From the NCBI RefSeq assembly GCF_014189505.1, contig NZ_CP050301.1:503501-567500 (forward strand): a stretch of 64,000 nt of DNA, in the 5' to 3' direction. Position numbers and translations under genes: made by a program. This DNA is from Phyllobacterium sp. 628. Its GTDB lineage: Bacteria; Pseudomonadota; Alphaproteobacteria; Rhizobiales; Rhizobiaceae. Under the pieces are notes generated by a model. That model was not told where the DNA came from and did not search any database. It saw nothing but the letters and a program-made list of their open reading frames with translations. Shown piece by piece: positions 37,627 through 47,743 of the stretch (its first letter is position 1; each line of letters begins with the position of its first letter).

Positions 37627-37976
37627 TCGACGTCGGCCAGCAAACCCAAACGGCGCTTAAGCGCTTGATATAATTGCTCCGATGTGTCGGCCATGGCATC
37701 TTCGCGCATGGCCGGCCTGTCTTCAAAAGGGATGGGCCGGTCGAATTGGCTAACTGTCAAATCCCAACGAACCCCATCAATAACATTGTAGAAATGTGTT
37801 CCGCCATGCGTCTTGGTTTTCAGTATCGAGCCGCCGAACAGATCCTGCACCACAAGTGATGTGACACTGCACTGCCCCTTGGCCGGGTTATCCGCGCTCC
37901 ACGAGCCGGAGCTTTCCGTGCTCCATGCGGACTTCAATGCCTGATAGAGCTCAGCCGGTGTTGCGTAGTCCGCCAA
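37623..37976 (-). CDS. YunG-like family protein
   Basis: 117-residue protein with features of the YunG family (SWSADNPAKGQCSVTSLVVQDLFGG, HFYNVIDGVRWDLTVSQF), of unknown function. I chose TTG at 37976 (M-ADYATPAEL) because AGGAG lies 7 bases upstream; a GTG five codons earlier is the alternative. Confidence 0.78.
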   Translation of the reverse strand: MADYATPAELYQALKSAWSTESSGSWSADNPAKGQCSVTSLVVQDLFGGSILKTKTHGGTHFYNVIDGVRWDLTVSQFDRPIPFEDRPAMREDAMADTSEQLYQALKRRLGLLADVD

Positions 37977-38070
37977 GACACATCTCCTCACCAGAACAAC
38001 AAGATTTTGATTGCAAAGAGAAATAGCCTATCCAGATAAAAAGAAAAGGCAGGTTGTGAGCAGCAGAAAA

Positions 38071-38493
38071 TTATTCGACGCTGGCCTCGATACGTTCCAT
38101 GTCTTCGTCTGACATTCCGAAATGATGACCAATTTCGTGGATAAGAATATGGGTGACGATATCGCCCAGTGCTTCTTCATACTCCGCCCAATAGTCGAGC
38201 ACAGCTCGCCTGTAGATTGTGATCTTATTGGGCTGGTCACCTGTCTGCAGTGAGAAACGTTCGCCAATGCCGCGCCCTTCGAACAGGCCCAGCAGATCGA
38301 ATGGCGATTCGAGACCCATGTCCTCCACGATCTGATCGTCAGGAAATTCAGATATTTGGATAGTGATATTACCGCAAAGTGCGCGAAAATGTTCAGGCAG
38401 ATGCGCATAGGCCTCGATGGCCAGAGATTCGATCTCGGCCAAGGCCGGGGAGAGGCGGTTGCCCCAATCTGCGGTTTGGTTACGACGGGCCAT
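38071..38493 (-). CDS. Minimal zincin-type metallopeptidase family protein
   Basis: 140-residue protein of the DUF1025/minimal gluzincin type. The zinc motif HEIGH is at 119-123, followed by HFGMSDEDMERIE near the end. Also contains GLFEGRGIGE and KITIYRRAVLD, typical of the family. It has no signal peptide and is probably cytoplasmic; substrates are unknown. Confidence 0.88.
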   Translation of the reverse strand: MARRNQTADWGNRLSPALAEIESLAIEAYAHLPEHFRALCGNITIQISEFPDDQIVEDMGLESPFDLLGLFEGRGIGERFSLQTGDQPNKITIYRRAVLDYWAEYEEALGDIVTHILIHEIGHHFGMSDEDMERIEASVE

Positions 38494-38573
38494 TAAAACT
38501 CCTGGGGCACTTTACGCTGTCATATAGTGCTTTTGCGTCAAGTATGCGAGAGGCCGTGGTAATGCGCTCCTAG

Positions 38574-39149
38574 CTAGCGTGCTGTTGATAGGATAAGCAG
38601 CCGTTCCATGCGCCGAAAGCTCTCTGCGAGCACCGTTGGGTCTTTTAGGCCATGCGCAAGCATAATGCCGCCCTGCCATTCCACCACAGCGCTACGCGCT
38701 GTTCCCAGTGCCGTTGACGGGCGGATGCCCGTTCGTCCCAACTCCCGGCCAATGAAACCGATGAGAAGGCTGAAGACTTCTGCCGCCCGCTCTGCCGCAT
38801 CCGGCGATTCATGACGAAAATCCCGTATTCCCAAAGCGATAGGACATCCATTCTCGACGCGGCTTTTCAGCGAATGGGCGAGCTTTTCGATCAAAAGCTG
38901 CAGACGCCGGCGTGGATCCTGATCCGTTTCGACGATTTCCGTCAGCATCCCCTCGGTTTCAGCAACAAAAATATCCGCGACGCCGCGTGCCAGTTCTGCC
39001 TTGCTCTTGAAATAGTAGTAGATATTGCCGAGCGGGATACCCGATTCTGCCGCGATGTGGGCGAGACTGGTGACTGTAAAGCCCTGCCGCCAGAACAATC
39101 CCGCAGCGGTGGCCACCAGAATATCACGCTTATCGTTCCGCTTTGCCAT
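38574..39149 (-). CDS. TetR family transcriptional regulator
   Basis: 191 residues: TetR HTH at about 8-55 (RDILVATAAGLFWRQGFTVTSLAHIAAESGIPLGNIYYYFKSKAELA) and an all-helical ligand domain. No clear target gene is adjacent. The inverted repeat AGTCAG...GCTGACT about 15-35 bp upstream (39163-39183) may be its own operator. Confidence 0.92.
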   Translation of the reverse strand: MAKRNDKRDILVATAAGLFWRQGFTVTSLAHIAAESGIPLGNIYYYFKSKAELARGVADIFVAETEGMLTEIVETDQDPRRRLQLLIEKLAHSLKSRVENGCPIALGIRDFRHESPDAAERAAEVFSLLIGFIGRELGRTGIRPSTALGTARSAVVEWQGGIMLAHGLKDPTVLAESFRRMERLLILSTAR

Positions 39150-39162
39150 GTGCTTACCATCA

Positions 39163-39183
39163 AAAGTCAGTCATTCAGCTGAC
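39163..39183. promoter_or_regulatory. Inverted repeat upstream of the TetR gene
   Basis: AGTCAG-TCATTCA-GCTGACT, about 20 bp before the regulator's start; possible autoregulatory operator. Confidence 0.45.
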
Positions 39184-39213
39184 TCGTATCGTGACAGTTT
39201 TGCAGCAAATCCA

Positions 39214-39408
39214 CTAGTCCTCAATGGCGCGCGCCTCGGATGGCAGCATAATCGGTATTCCATCACGGATTGGATAGGCCAGATGGGCCGATTTCGAAAT
39301 CAGTTCCGACTTCTCCTGATCATAAACGAGCGATCCTTTGGTCAGCGGACAAACCAAGAGTTCCAGCAGTTTGCGGTCAATTGTCGGTTCGCGTTTCGGG
39401 TCGGTCAT
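39214..39408 (-). CDS. Trm112-like (UPF0434) small protein
   Basis: 64 residues from [27 protein letters not shown]. The UPF0434/YcaR zinc-ribbon pattern is present but only one Cys (LLVCPLTKG) remains, as in many alphaproteobacterial members. Role in bacteria is not settled. Lies 22 bp after the Lon-like gene on the same strand. Confidence 0.86.
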   Translation of the reverse strand: MTDPKREPTIDRKLLELLVCPLTKGSLVYDQEKSELISKSAHLAYPIRDGIPIMLPSEARAIED

Positions 39409-39430
39409 TGATGTATCCTCCTGAGTTTGC

Positions 39431-40093
39431 TCACTGCAAACTCGACTCGTAATCATCCTGATCTTTGGCCAGCGAAATCTCGGTAATGGCAATCAGCGTT
39501 TCAGCACGGGTTTTGAGATCCGCTGCTTCAAGCAATGCCTGCTTTTCTGCCGCACCGAACGGCGACATCATGGCGAGGGCATTGACCAGCGTTTCATTGC
39601 CGGCACGGGAAATGCCATCCCAGTCAGCTTCAAGATTATTGGCGTCAAGATAGGCCCTGAAAACGCGGAGTAAGGCCGTCCTGTCCACTTCCGAATCGTC
39701 TGCTTCATCCAGATCTGCCAAAAGCGGCGCAATCTTGCACTGGCGAAACGGAGTGCGGGTGGAAAGCTCGTTGACGATACGAAACCGGCAAATGCCTTGC
39801 AGCGTGATCAGCACACGGCCATCGCCGGTCTCGGCAAAAGACGTGATGCGTCCAAGGCACCCAACCTCACACAATTCGTCCGCTTCTTCCTCGCCTTGGT
39901 CAAACCGTGGCTGGATCATTCCTATGATACGTTTTCCGCTTAAAGCAGCATCCACCATAGCAAGATAACGCAGCTCAAAAATATTCAGCGGCAATTGACC
40001 ACCGGGCAACAACAAAGCCCCTGAAAGCGGAAAAATCGGTACGCTTTCGGGTATATTTTCCAGTGTCCGATAGCGGACATTGCCTGCTTGCAT
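39431..40093 (-). CDS. LON peptidase substrate-binding domain protein
   Basis: 220 residues covering only the Lon N-terminal substrate-binding domain ([34 protein letters not shown]), with no ATPase or protease part. Such stand-alone proteins often lie next to a thioredoxin/CnoX-like gene, as here. Confidence 0.9.
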   Translation of the reverse strand: MQAGNVRYRTLENIPESVPIFPLSGALLLPGGQLPLNIFELRYLAMVDAALSGKRIIGMIQPRFDQGEEEADELCEVGCLGRITSFAETGDGRVLITLQGICRFRIVNELSTRTPFRQCKIAPLLADLDEADDSEVDRTALLRVFRAYLDANNLEADWDGISRAGNETLVNALAMMSPFGAAEKQALLEAADLKTRAETLIAITEISLAKDQDDYESSLQ

Positions 40094-40156
40094 TGTATGC
40101 TCCCAACGGATGGTCCTGATATAACGCGGACCAAGCGCTATTGTGCCCTATTTCGC

Positions 40157-41137
40157 TCAGGAAAACAGCAAAGACGATAATTTACGCCTTGCAGCCAGAG
40201 AGGCTGGATCACCCGCACCCCACGCCTCGAAAAACTGCAGCAGCTGTTTACGGGCACCATCGTCGTTCCAGGCACGATCTGCCTTCATGATGGCGAGAAG
40301 ATGATCGGCAGCCTCATCACGCCTACCGGTGGCGTTAAGGATCATCGCAAGATCGTATCGCGCCTGATGGTCCTTGGGGTTAGTCTGCAGTCTGGCTTCC
40401 AGCGCAACCGGATCTCCCAGCTTCGCCACCTGATCAGCCAATGCAATCTTCGCCTCGGCAGCGCGCACGCCAGCATCTTCTTTCTTGTCGGCCGGAACCT
40501 GCTCAAGAACCACCTTGGCCTGATCCAGATCACCGAGTTCGATCAAACTGTTGGCAAGGCCGCCCAGCGCAGCCACATGATCGGGCATCTCGGCAAGGAT
40601 GGCAGAATAAATCTGGGCCGCCTGTTGGGTATCACCCGCATCAACAGCCGCTGTCGCAGCTTCCAGCGCCGATTGAATCGCCGCATCGCGTCCGCCATCG
40701 GGCGAAGCAATACGGTCAATAAACTCCTGCACTTTGGATTCGGGTAGGGCACCCATGAAGCCATCGACAGGCTTGCCGTCCGCAAAGGCGATAACTGCCG
40801 GAATCGACTGGATACCCAATTGGCCCGCGATCGCTGGATGATCATCAATGTTCATCTTGACGAGTTTCACCCGGCCCGCAGCCGCTTGAACCACTTTTTC
40901 AATAATCGGAGTCAATTGTTTGCAGGGACCGCACCATGGCGCCCAGAAATCGACCAATACCGGTTGGTTTTTTGATTCGGCAATAACATCCGCAGCAAAA
41001 CCCGCAGTTGTCGTGTCCTTGATCAGGCTTCCTGCTACCGCTGACGGCGCTGACGAAGCCGCACCACCATAAGACACTGTTGTTGTGCCAGATGCGCTGC
41101 CATAGCCGCCACTGAACGGGTTATCTGTGTTGCTCAT
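40157..41137 (-). CDS. Thioredoxin-TPR protein (CnoX/YbbN-like co-chaperone)
   Basis: 326 residues. Glycine/serine-rich N-terminus, thioredoxin domain (about 40-150) with active site W68-C69-G70-P71-C72, then TPR-like helices (about 160-320). E. coli CnoX (YbbN) has the same layout and protects substrates for GroEL, though it lacks the redox pair found in many homologues. Probably one operon with the Lon-like and Trm112-like genes. Confidence 0.91.
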   Translation of the reverse strand: MSNTDNPFSGGYGSASGTTTVSYGGAASSAPSAVAGSLIKDTTTAGFAADVIAESKNQPVLVDFWAPWCGPCKQLTPIIEKVVQAAAGRVKLVKMNIDDHPAIAGQLGIQSIPAVIAFADGKPVDGFMGALPESKVQEFIDRIASPDGGRDAAIQSALEAATAAVDAGDTQQAAQIYSAILAEMPDHVAALGGLANSLIELGDLDQAKVVLEQVPADKKEDAGVRAAEAKIALADQVAKLGDPVALEARLQTNPKDHQARYDLAMILNATGRRDEAADHLLAIMKADRAWNDDGARKQLLQFFEAWGAGDPASLAARRKLSSLLFS

Positions 41138-41203
41138 GAAATTCTCCCGTATCCGCCGGTCACGTGATTAAACGTCCGCCAAGCGCATTGGCGGCGCCTG
41201 CAC

Positions 41204-41713
41204 TCAGGTTGGGTTGGACTCATCTATTTTCAAGATCATAGGCTCATGTCCGGTTGCCCTAAGGAAGACCAAAAGGTCACTGCTTTTGATCGATGTGGTG
41301 GCGTCATTGCTCAAAGGATGCGCGTTGATAATCTCATTTTGCATAAGAGCCGCATCCAGCACCACCTTGACCTGCTGCTCCGTATCATTGATCGCGCCGA
41401 GCGAGCTAACAGCACCCGGAACAAGACCCAGATATTCCATCAGTTTTTCCGGTTTGCCAAAGGACACGCGGCTTGCAGCACCGATCTTTGTATGAATTGT
41501 TTTAAGGTCCACCTCGGCTAGCTCGCCCACGGTCACGAGGAAGAAATTATCCTTCTTGTCCTTCAGAAACAGATTCTTCGTATGCGCACCGGGCACCTGG
41601 CCACGCAGATCCTGCGCTTCGGCAACAGTAAACACCGGTGCATGCCGAATCGTTGACACCTTGATTCCAAGTTCGTCGAATTTTTGCATCAGTTCGTCGA
41701 ATGTCTTGGGCAT
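41204..41713 (-). CDS. Prolyl-tRNA editing deacylase ProX (YbaK/EbsC family)
   Basis: 169 residues from MPKTFDELMQKFDELG. The YbaK-type domain carries HTKNLFLKDKKDNFFLVTV and GPGSVSPLG-like VPGAVSSLG. ProX/ProXp-ala enzymes clear Ala wrongly attached to tRNA-Pro. An upstream extension of 30 codons is rejected on family length. Confidence 0.9.
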   Translation of the reverse strand: MPKTFDELMQKFDELGIKVSTIRHAPVFTVAEAQDLRGQVPGAHTKNLFLKDKKDNFFLVTVGELAEVDLKTIHTKIGAASRVSFGKPEKLMEYLGLVPGAVSSLGAINDTEQQVKVVLDAALMQNEIINAHPLSNDATTSIKSSDLLVFLRATGHEPMILKIDESNPT

Positions 41714-41888
41714 AATGTCTCTCTTGCAGTGGGGTCGCACGAAATATGCTTTTGTTGTCCTAATCGCTTCCGCACGGACCCTCAAGCAAAAACCAAGTGG
41801 CACAAGCGTTTCATCAGACGACCGGTCGCAGCAGACACAGCCATTCCCGATTTTTTTCGAATATCGTCATAAAGTCGAAATTTCCCTG

Positions 41889-41917
41889 TTGCAATTGGTC
41901 TGTGCTTGGGTCATATA
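41889..41917 (+). promoter_or_regulatory. Promoter of tRNA-Gly
   Basis: TTGCAA (41889-41894), 17-base spacer, CATATA (41912-41917); transcription would start about 22 bases before the tRNA. Confidence 0.65.
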
Positions 41918-41947
41918 GCACCCGCTTCGCAAGATTGACTGGCACAT

Positions 41948-42022
41948 GCGGGAGTAGCTCAGGGGTAGAGCACAACCTTGCCAAGGTTGGGGTCGAGGGT
42001 TCGAATCCCTTCTCCCGCTCCA
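41948..42022 (+). tRNA. tRNA-Gly (anticodon GCC)
   Basis: Acceptor GCGGGAG pairs with CTCCCGC; D arm GCTC...GAGC; anticodon stem CAACC / GGTTG with loop TTGCCAA (anticodon GCC); T arm GAGGG-TTCGAAT-CCCTT. CCA is encoded (42020-42022). Confidence 0.97.
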
Positions 42023-42040
42023 GTCATCAGAAGTTCAAAG

Positions 42041-42065
42041 GGCCCGGTTTTTACCGGGTCTTTTT
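42041..42065 (+). terminator. Terminator of tRNA-Gly
   Basis: GGCCCGG / CCGGGTC stem with a T-rich loop, then TTTTTGCTTTT. Confidence 0.85.
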
Positions 42066-42165
42066 GCTTTTCAAGTATTGCTTCACCTGAACAAAACAAC
42101 TGATTAGCGCTTGCGCCGGAAGCCGGTAATTGCTTTCCCCTGCCAATCCGCTAAACCCTTGAGCC

Positions 42166-43215
42166 ATGGCACAAAAGAAAGCACATGAGGTTGATTCCTT
42201 CCTGAAAAGGCTCGATCGCGCCTATCCGATTGTGCTGTTGTACGGACCAGATAAAGGCCTTGTCAGCGAAAGAGCTGGAGTGTTCATTAAGCTGACCGGC
42301 CTTGCTCAGGACGATCCCTTTGCCGTCATCCGCCTCGAGGCCGACGATGTTCAAGCCGAGCCGGGAAGGTTGTCCGATGAAGCCAACACCATTTCCATGT
42401 TCGGCGGCGAGCGTCTGATCTGGGTACGTAACGCTGCGGGACAAAAGGGGCTGGCAGATGCCGTGACGCATCTGACCAAGAATCCACCGGTAGATACATT
42501 CATACTGATCGAAGCTGGAGATCTGAAAAAGGGCGCCGGCCTGCGCGGAATTGTCGAACAAAGTGCCAGCGCCATGGCTCTGCCTTGCTACAGCGACGAT
42601 GCAAAGGGTGTGGACGCAACCATTGACGATATGCTCACCAGAAACCGGCTGCAAATCACGCTCGACGCGCGCAACCTGCTCAAGGAAAGCCTTGGAGGGG
42701 ATCGTTTGGCAACCCGTGCGGAACTTGAAAAAATCTGTCTTTACGCGCACGGCCGCGAGCGTATCACCATTGAGGACGTCCGTGATATTATTGGTGACGT
42801 CAGCGCTACATCATATGAGACGATCATCGACGCCCTGATGACCGGTAACATGACGGATTTCACCCATGCCTTTGACCGCGTCATTGGATCTGGCTCGTCC
42901 AGCTTCCTGATCCTCAGTTCCGCTATCAGGCAGTTCCAAACACTGCAATCCCTGCGTTACGGCATGGAAACTGAGGGCAAGAACGCGGGCTCTGTCGTAG
43001 CGGCCGCGCGTCCTCCGGTTTTCTTTTCCCGGCGTCGCCTGGTTGAAACCGCGCTTCAACGCTGGAGCACGCAATCCTGTGCCCGCGCCATTGAACGTTT
43101 GCAGCGCACGGTGCTCGACAGCCGCCGTAACGCGCCGCTCTCCATTCCGATTATCCGGCAATCGCTGATAGCCTTGGCCGCAGAAGCAGCCAGGGCCGGG
43201 CGGAACACGCGGTAG
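42166..43215 (+). CDS. holA: DNA polymerase III delta subunit
   Basis: 349-residue clamp-loader subunit that opens the beta clamp. Family features: YPIVLLYGPDKGLVSERAG, then EGDLLSFGGERLIWVRN-type FGGERLIWVRNAAGQKG, and SSFLILSSAIRQF in the C-terminal part. In most relatives lptE precedes holA; here it follows the tRNA gene. Confidence 0.93.
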   Translation: MAQKKAHEVDSFLKRLDRAYPIVLLYGPDKGLVSERAGVFIKLTGLAQDDPFAVIRLEADDVQAEPGRLSDEANTISMFGGERLIWVRNAAGQKGLADAVTHLTKNPPVDTFILIEAGDLKKGAGLRGIVEQSASAMALPCYSDDAKGVDATIDDMLTRNRLQITLDARNLLKESLGGDRLATRAELEKICLYAHGRERITIEDVRDIIGDVSATSYETIIDALMTGNMTDFTHAFDRVIGSGSSSFLILSSAIRQFQTLQSLRYGMETEGKNAGSVVAAARPPVFFSRRRLVETALQRWSTQSCARAIERLQRTVLDSRRNAPLSIPIIRQSLIALAAEAARAGRNTR

Positions 43216-43307
43216 ATGGTCCAGACGACCCGCTACGTAACGATTCGCCGTAAACACTCTAACTATTTGAATACAATAGATTTTTTAGCAAAAATGGCCT
43301 GAATGCA

Positions 43308-44198
43308 TCAACTTTGCAGACGACGGCAAATCTCGTCGAGCTGTTCCAGCGTTGTGTAGTGAATACGCACATCACCACCCCTGGCCTGATGATTGACCGT
43401 TACGCGCATACCGGTAACATCTGAGAGAAGTTTCTCTAGCGCCCGTGTATCCGCGTCCTTGTTTTCATCATTATCCGCCTTGACCTTGGGCGCCGGCTTG
43501 TTGCCGCTGCCTTGGGCCAAAGCCTCCGCCTGACGAACAGAAAGACCATCACGAATGATACGATCGGCGAGGGCATTCGGGTTTTCAGCGGTGATCAACG
43601 TTCTGGCATGACCCGCAGAAAGCGCACCGTTGGTAATCATGTCCCGCACAGGTTCCGGTAGCTTCAGCAAACGCAGCGTGTTGGCCACGTGGCTACGGCT
43701 CTTGCCAATCACCTGCGCAAGATCCGCTTGAGTATAATCATGGTCATCGATCAGCAGCTGATAGCCCATGCCTTCTTCGATCGGATTAAGATCCGCACGC
43801 TGAACGTTTTCGATGATAGCCAACTCAAGTGCAACACGATCGTCAACCTCGCGGATAATAACAGGAATAGTCGTCAATCCGGCGCGCTGCGCGGCGCGCC
43901 AGCGGCGTTCACCGGCAATCAGTTCGAAACGATCTGGCAGATCTTTCGCAGGACGAACAACAACCGGTTGTACAATGCCATGCTCGCGAATCGACTGTGT
44001 CAAGTCCTCGAGATCACCTTCCGTGAACAGCCGGCGGGGATTGCGCGGATTGCGCGTTACGAATTCAATGGGAATCTGACGGTCGAGAGTGGCGATGCGC
44101 GGCGGCACATTTTCTTCCGGCAACCGGTCCATCTCACCGATGAGTGCAGCAAGACCGCGGCCAAGACGCTTTTTTGACGGATCTTCATTCATTGTCAT
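43308..44198 (-). CDS. parB: Chromosome-partitioning protein ParB
   Basis: 296-residue CTPase and parS-binding protein. Contains the N-terminal ParA-contact motif (LGRGLAALIGEMD), the CTP-binding GERRWRAAQRAGL and ENVQRADLNPIEEG motifs, and an HTH (TQADLAQVIGKSRSHVANTLRL). ATG at 44192 (M3) is an alternative. The four parS sites in the window are its targets. Confidence 0.97.
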   Translation of the reverse strand: MTMNEDPSKKRLGRGLAALIGEMDRLPEENVPPRIATLDRQIPIEFVTRNPRNPRRLFTEGDLEDLTQSIREHGIVQPVVVRPAKDLPDRFELIAGERRWRAAQRAGLTTIPVIIREVDDRVALELAIIENVQRADLNPIEEGMGYQLLIDDHDYTQADLAQVIGKSRSHVANTLRLLKLPEPVRDMITNGALSAGHARTLITAENPNALADRIIRDGLSVRQAEALAQGSGNKPAPKVKADNDENKDADTRALEKLLSDVTGMRVTVNHQARGGDVRIHYTTLEQLDEICRRLQS

Positions 44199-44235
44199 AG
44201 GCTTTCATATCATAAATGTTTCGTATTCGAATCGA

Positions 44236-45030
44236 TCAAGCAGCCCGCAAATGCCGCTCTCTTTGAATAACTTCCGACGCCAACTGCAGATAAGCCTGAC
44301 TGCCGGCACATTTGAGGTCATAAAGAATAGCAGGCGTTCCATAGGATGGCGCTTCTGAAACACGGACATTGCGCGGAATGACGGTGCGATACACTTTATC
44401 GCCCATGAATGAGCGAACATCATCCACAACCTGGGTTGCCAGATTGTTGCGTCCATCAAACATGGTGAGCACAATACCTTGAATGGTCAAAGTCGGGTTG
44501 AGTGCTGTCCGCACCTGATTAACCGTCTCCAACAGCTGACTTAAGCCCTCCAGCGCGAAGAATTCGCATTGTAACGGCACGAGGACCGAATCTGCAGCAG
44601 CCATGGCATTCATCGTCAAAAGATTGAGAGACGGTGGGCAATCGATCAGAATATAGGTAAAAGGTGATGCGGAATTGTTATTCCGAAAGGCTTTACGCAA
44701 GCGCGTGGCGCGATCACTCGATCCGGCGATTTCCATTTCAACACCAAGGAGATCAAGTGTTGAGGGAATCAATGACAGATTGGGGACCGCTGTTGGAATA
44801 GCAGCTTCTTCAACAGTCGCAGTCTGCACGAGCACATCATACGATGACAACTCGCGATTCTTGCGATCAATACCAAGGCCGGTACTGGCGTTGCCCTGCG
44901 GATCAAGATCAACGATCAAAACATTTTCACCAATTGCGGCAAGCGCTGTTGCCAGGTTAATGGCGGTCGTGGTTTTGCCGACACCACCCTTTTGATTGGC
45001 TATGGTAATGATACGAGTCTGACTGTTCAT
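44236..45030 (-). CDS. parA: Chromosome-partitioning ATPase ParA
   Basis: 264-residue Walker-type ATPase. Deviant Walker A is KGGVGKTT, Walker A' is DLDPQGNAS, and Walker B is YILIDCPPSL. AGGAAG 6 bases upstream supports the start at 45030; a 6-codon extension exists. Lies between rsmG and parB, in the classic origin order. Confidence 0.97.
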   Translation of the reverse strand: MNSQTRIITIANQKGGVGKTTTAINLATALAAIGENVLIVDLDPQGNASTGLGIDRKNRELSSYDVLVQTATVEEAAIPTAVPNLSLIPSTLDLLGVEMEIAGSSDRATRLRKAFRNNNSASPFTYILIDCPPSLNLLTMNAMAAADSVLVPLQCEFFALEGLSQLLETVNQVRTALNPTLTIQGIVLTMFDGRNNLATQVVDDVRSFMGDKVYRTVIPRNVRVSEAPSYGTPAILYDLKCAGSQAYLQLASEVIQRERHLRAA

Positions 45031-45086
45031 CACTGTCTTCCTAAGCAAAACATCGTTATCAACGACCGGAATCGAGATATGGGGTC

Positions 45087-45731
45087 TTAGCTGGCAATCC
45101 GGTTACGCCGCAAATTGCTGATTTGCAGCACAACCGACTCAACATCGACCACGCTTTTATGTTGTACCAGATCAAACGACCAGTCGTCACGGGTTTCATC
45201 AAGCTCGCGCCGGTAATCCCGGCCTTTTTGAAAAAGCGCCGTTGCGCCATGCGTCAGCCACGGCTCTGTCAGCGTGAAAAGATCGCTTAAGGAAGCCAGC
45301 GCGCGCGCCGTAACAACATTCGGTTGCGCGATTTTTGTCCAAATAGCATCAATTCGAGCCGCATGAACATTTCCTGGCGCGGAGAATTGTCCTAGAGCTG
45401 TGCGCAGAAAAGCTGCCTTCTTGCCATTGCTTTCAACGAGATCGATCTGACCATCACTTGTCTCTTTAAGAAGAATGGCAAGTACAACACCGGGAAACCC
45501 GCCGCCGGAGCCGAGATCCAGCCATTTCTTGGCAGGGGGGATGAGAGTATAGAGCTGCGCGCTATCGATAATGTGGCGTTCCCACAATTCATCAAGCGTA
45601 GTGGGCGAGGCGAGGTTGATCGCCTTTGACCACTTACGAAAGAGATCTTCAAAGCCAAACAGACGCTCAACTGTTTCACGTGAAACAGTTGGCAGGACCT
45701 GTCTGAGCCGTTTCTCCCGCCAATCGCTCAC
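45087..45731 (-). CDS. rsmG: 16S rRNA (G527-N7) methyltransferase
   Basis: 214-residue SAM methyltransferase (GidB). SAM motif [16 protein letters not shown]. Overlaps mnmG by 4 bases (ATGA). A perfect parS lies inside its first codons, encoding the conserved TVSRETV stretch. Confidence 0.96.
   Translation of the reverse strand: MSDWREKRLRQVLPTVSRETVERLFGFEDLFRKWSKAINLASPTTLDELWERHIIDSAQLYTLIPPAKKWLDLGSGGGFPGVVLAILLKETSDGQIDLVESNGKKAAFLRTALGQFSAPGNVHAARIDAIWTKIAQPNVVTARALASLSDLFTLTEPWLTHGATALFQKGRDYRRELDETRDDWSFDLVQHKSVVDVESVVLQISNLRRNRIAS
45672..45687. promoter_or_regulatory. parS site 1 (perfect), inside rsmG
   Basis: TGTTTCACGTGAAACA, a perfect match to the 16-bp palindromic parS consensus; coding for V-S-R-E-T in rsmG. 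Confidence 0.95.
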
Positions 45732-47596
45732 GCCGCATCTCTAACAACAGAGGCCCGGCGGATTTGGGCGATAATAAGCGCGAGAGCGGCGGGCGTCATA
45801 CCATCAATACGCTGCGCCTCAGCAACGGACTTTGGCTGACGTTGTTTTAGTTTCTGCTTCAACTCATTGGAGAGGCCCGAAACAACAGAGAAATCAATGT
45901 TGGCGGGGATAAGAAGCGCTTCCTCGCGTTCCATCGCAGCGACATCGGCTTTCTGGCGCTCCAAATAAACCGCATATTGTGCCTCAATTTCAAGCGCGCT
46001 AGCTATTCGGGCCGGGATCGCTCCCAGTTCGGGCCAGATACGCGCTACGCGCGCAAAATCGATATCGGGGAAAGCCATCAACTCGTAGGCCGAGCGTCTA
46101 ACGCCATCCTGATTGAGATGCAAATCGACCGATGCTGCTGCATTGGGCGTGATCGTCAAACGTCTGGCAAGATCACGCGCTTCATTCAACTGCACGGTCC
46201 TTTCGTCAAAACGTGCTTGGCGGGCAGGTCCCAATATCCCAAGCCGTTCCGCCATAGGCGTCAAGCGTTCGTCGGCATTATCGGCGCGAAGTGAAAGCCG
46301 ATACTCTGCTCTCGAGGTAAACATACGATAGGGCTCGCTTACCCCGCGCGACGTCAGATCATCAACCATCACGCCAATGTAAGCTTCTGTCCTTTGAATG
46401 ATAACGGGGTCAATGCCGCCAGCAATTCGCGCCGCGTTCAATCCGGCCAGCAGGCCCTGAGCGGCAGCTTCTTCATAGCCGGTCGTACCATTGATTTGCC
46501 CGGCCAAAAACAAGCCGCCGATACGCCGCGTCTGCAAGCAGCGATCAAGCTCACGCGGATCAATAAAATCATATTCAATCGCGTATCCCGGTTGCAGCAT
46601 AATCGCCCGTTCCAATCCAGGGATTGTCTTCAGGATTTCCAGCTGCACTTCCTCGGGGAGGGAGGTTGAGATACCGTTTGGATAAACCGTATCATCGTCC
46701 AATCCTTCTGGTTCGAGAAAGATCTGATGGCCATCGCGGTCGCCAAACTTGACGATCTTATCTTCCACTGACGGGCAGTAGCGCGGCCCGATGCCTTCTA
46801 TCGATCCAGAGTACATCGCGGAACGATGCAGATTGGCGCGAATGATCGCATGGGATTCCAGCGTTGTCCGGGTAATCCCGCAATCAATCTGCTGATTAGT
46901 GATCGCGTCCGTCATTAGCGAGAACGGCAAAGGATCCTCATCGGCAGATTGGACCTCGAGCGCAGCCCAATCGATCGTACGCCCATCGAGGCGAGGTGGT
47001 GTCCCGGTCTTTAAGCGGCCCAAGGCAAACTCGTGCTTTGTCAAGGTTTCTGACAAGCCGAGAGCAGGAGCTTCACCCATGCGGCCGGCCGGTATCTTCT
47101 TTTCGCCGATATGGATAAGGCCGCGCAGGAATGTACCCGTCGTCAGAACCACTGTCTGACAAGCAAGAACACGTCCATCCATGAGTTGGACACCCGCGAT
47201 CTTACCGTTCTTAATGACAAGGTCGTTGGCTCCGCCTTCAACAACAGCCAAGTTTGCTTGTTCAGCAATCGCAGCTTGCATGGCCAGCCGATAAAGCTTG
47301 CGATCCGCTTGCGTGCGTGGACCACGTACCGCCGGGCCTTTTCTTCGATTGAGCAGCCGAAACTGGATACCGGCAGCGTCCGCGACCCGTCCCATAAGGC
47401 CATCCAATGCATCAATCTCTCGAACCAGGTGCCCCTTACCGAGACCACCAATGGCGGGGTTACAAGACATAACGCCGATCGTATCAGCTCTATGAGTGAC
47501 AAGGGCAGTCTGTGCGCCAAAGCGTGCGGAAGCTGCGGCCGCTTCACATCCAGCGTGCCCACCACCGATAACGATGACGTCAAAAATGTCTTCCAC
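45728..47596 (-). CDS. mnmG: tRNA uridine-5-carboxymethylaminomethyl modification enzyme MnmG
   Basis: 622-residue FAD enzyme that with MnmE makes cmnm5U34 in tRNAs. FAD fold [10 protein letters not shown] at the N-terminus; family stretch [13 protein letters not shown]; second signature [17 protein letters not shown]. Starts with GTG at 47596. Upstream is mnmE after 144 bp with two parS sites. Confidence 0.97.
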   Translation of the reverse strand: MEDIFDVIVIGGGHAGCEAAAASARFGAQTALVTHRADTIGVMSCNPAIGGLGKGHLVREIDALDGLMGRVADAAGIQFRLLNRRKGPAVRGPRTQADRKLYRLAMQAAIAEQANLAVVEGGANDLVIKNGKIAGVQLMDGRVLACQTVVLTTGTFLRGLIHIGEKKIPAGRMGEAPALGLSETLTKHEFALGRLKTGTPPRLDGRTIDWAALEVQSADEDPLPFSLMTDAITNQQIDCGITRTTLESHAIIRANLHRSAMYSGSIEGIGPRYCPSVEDKIVKFGDRDGHQIFLEPEGLDDDTVYPNGISTSLPEEVQLEILKTIPGLERAIMLQPGYAIEYDFIDPRELDRCLQTRRIGGLFLAGQINGTTGYEEAAAQGLLAGLNAARIAGGIDPVIIQRTEAYIGVMVDDLTSRGVSEPYRMFTSRAEYRLSLRADNADERLTPMAERLGILGPARQARFDERTVQLNEARDLARRLTITPNAAASVDLHLNQDGVRRSAYELMAFPDIDFARVARIWPELGAIPARIASALEIEAQYAVYLERQKADVAAMEREEALLIPANIDFSVVSGLSNELKQKLKQRQPKSVAEAQRIDGMTPAALALIIAQIRRASVVRDAA

Positions 47597-47676
47597 GAGC
47601 CAAACTTTCCGAGATTCGATTTCACCGTCTTGATGGTCAAATCCGTGTCCTGAGTCAAGTATAAGTCAAAGAAGGA

Positions 47677-47692
47677 TGTTTCACGTGAAACA
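47677..47692. promoter_or_regulatory. parS site 2 (perfect), mnmE-mnmG gap
   Basis: TGTTTCACGTGAAACA, perfect parS, in the 144-bp gap upstream of mnmG. Confidence 0.95.
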
Positions 47693-47727
47693 ATTTGGTG
47701 ACAATAGCCTGTCTAGTTTGACACGAT

Positions 47728-47743
47728 TGTTTCACGTGAATCA
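47728..47743. promoter_or_regulatory. parS site 3 (one mismatch), overlapping the mnmE stop
   Basis: TGTTTCACGTGAATCA differs at one position. Its last three bases are the mnmE stop codon (TGA on the minus strand). 51 bp centre to centre from site 2. Confidence 0.85.
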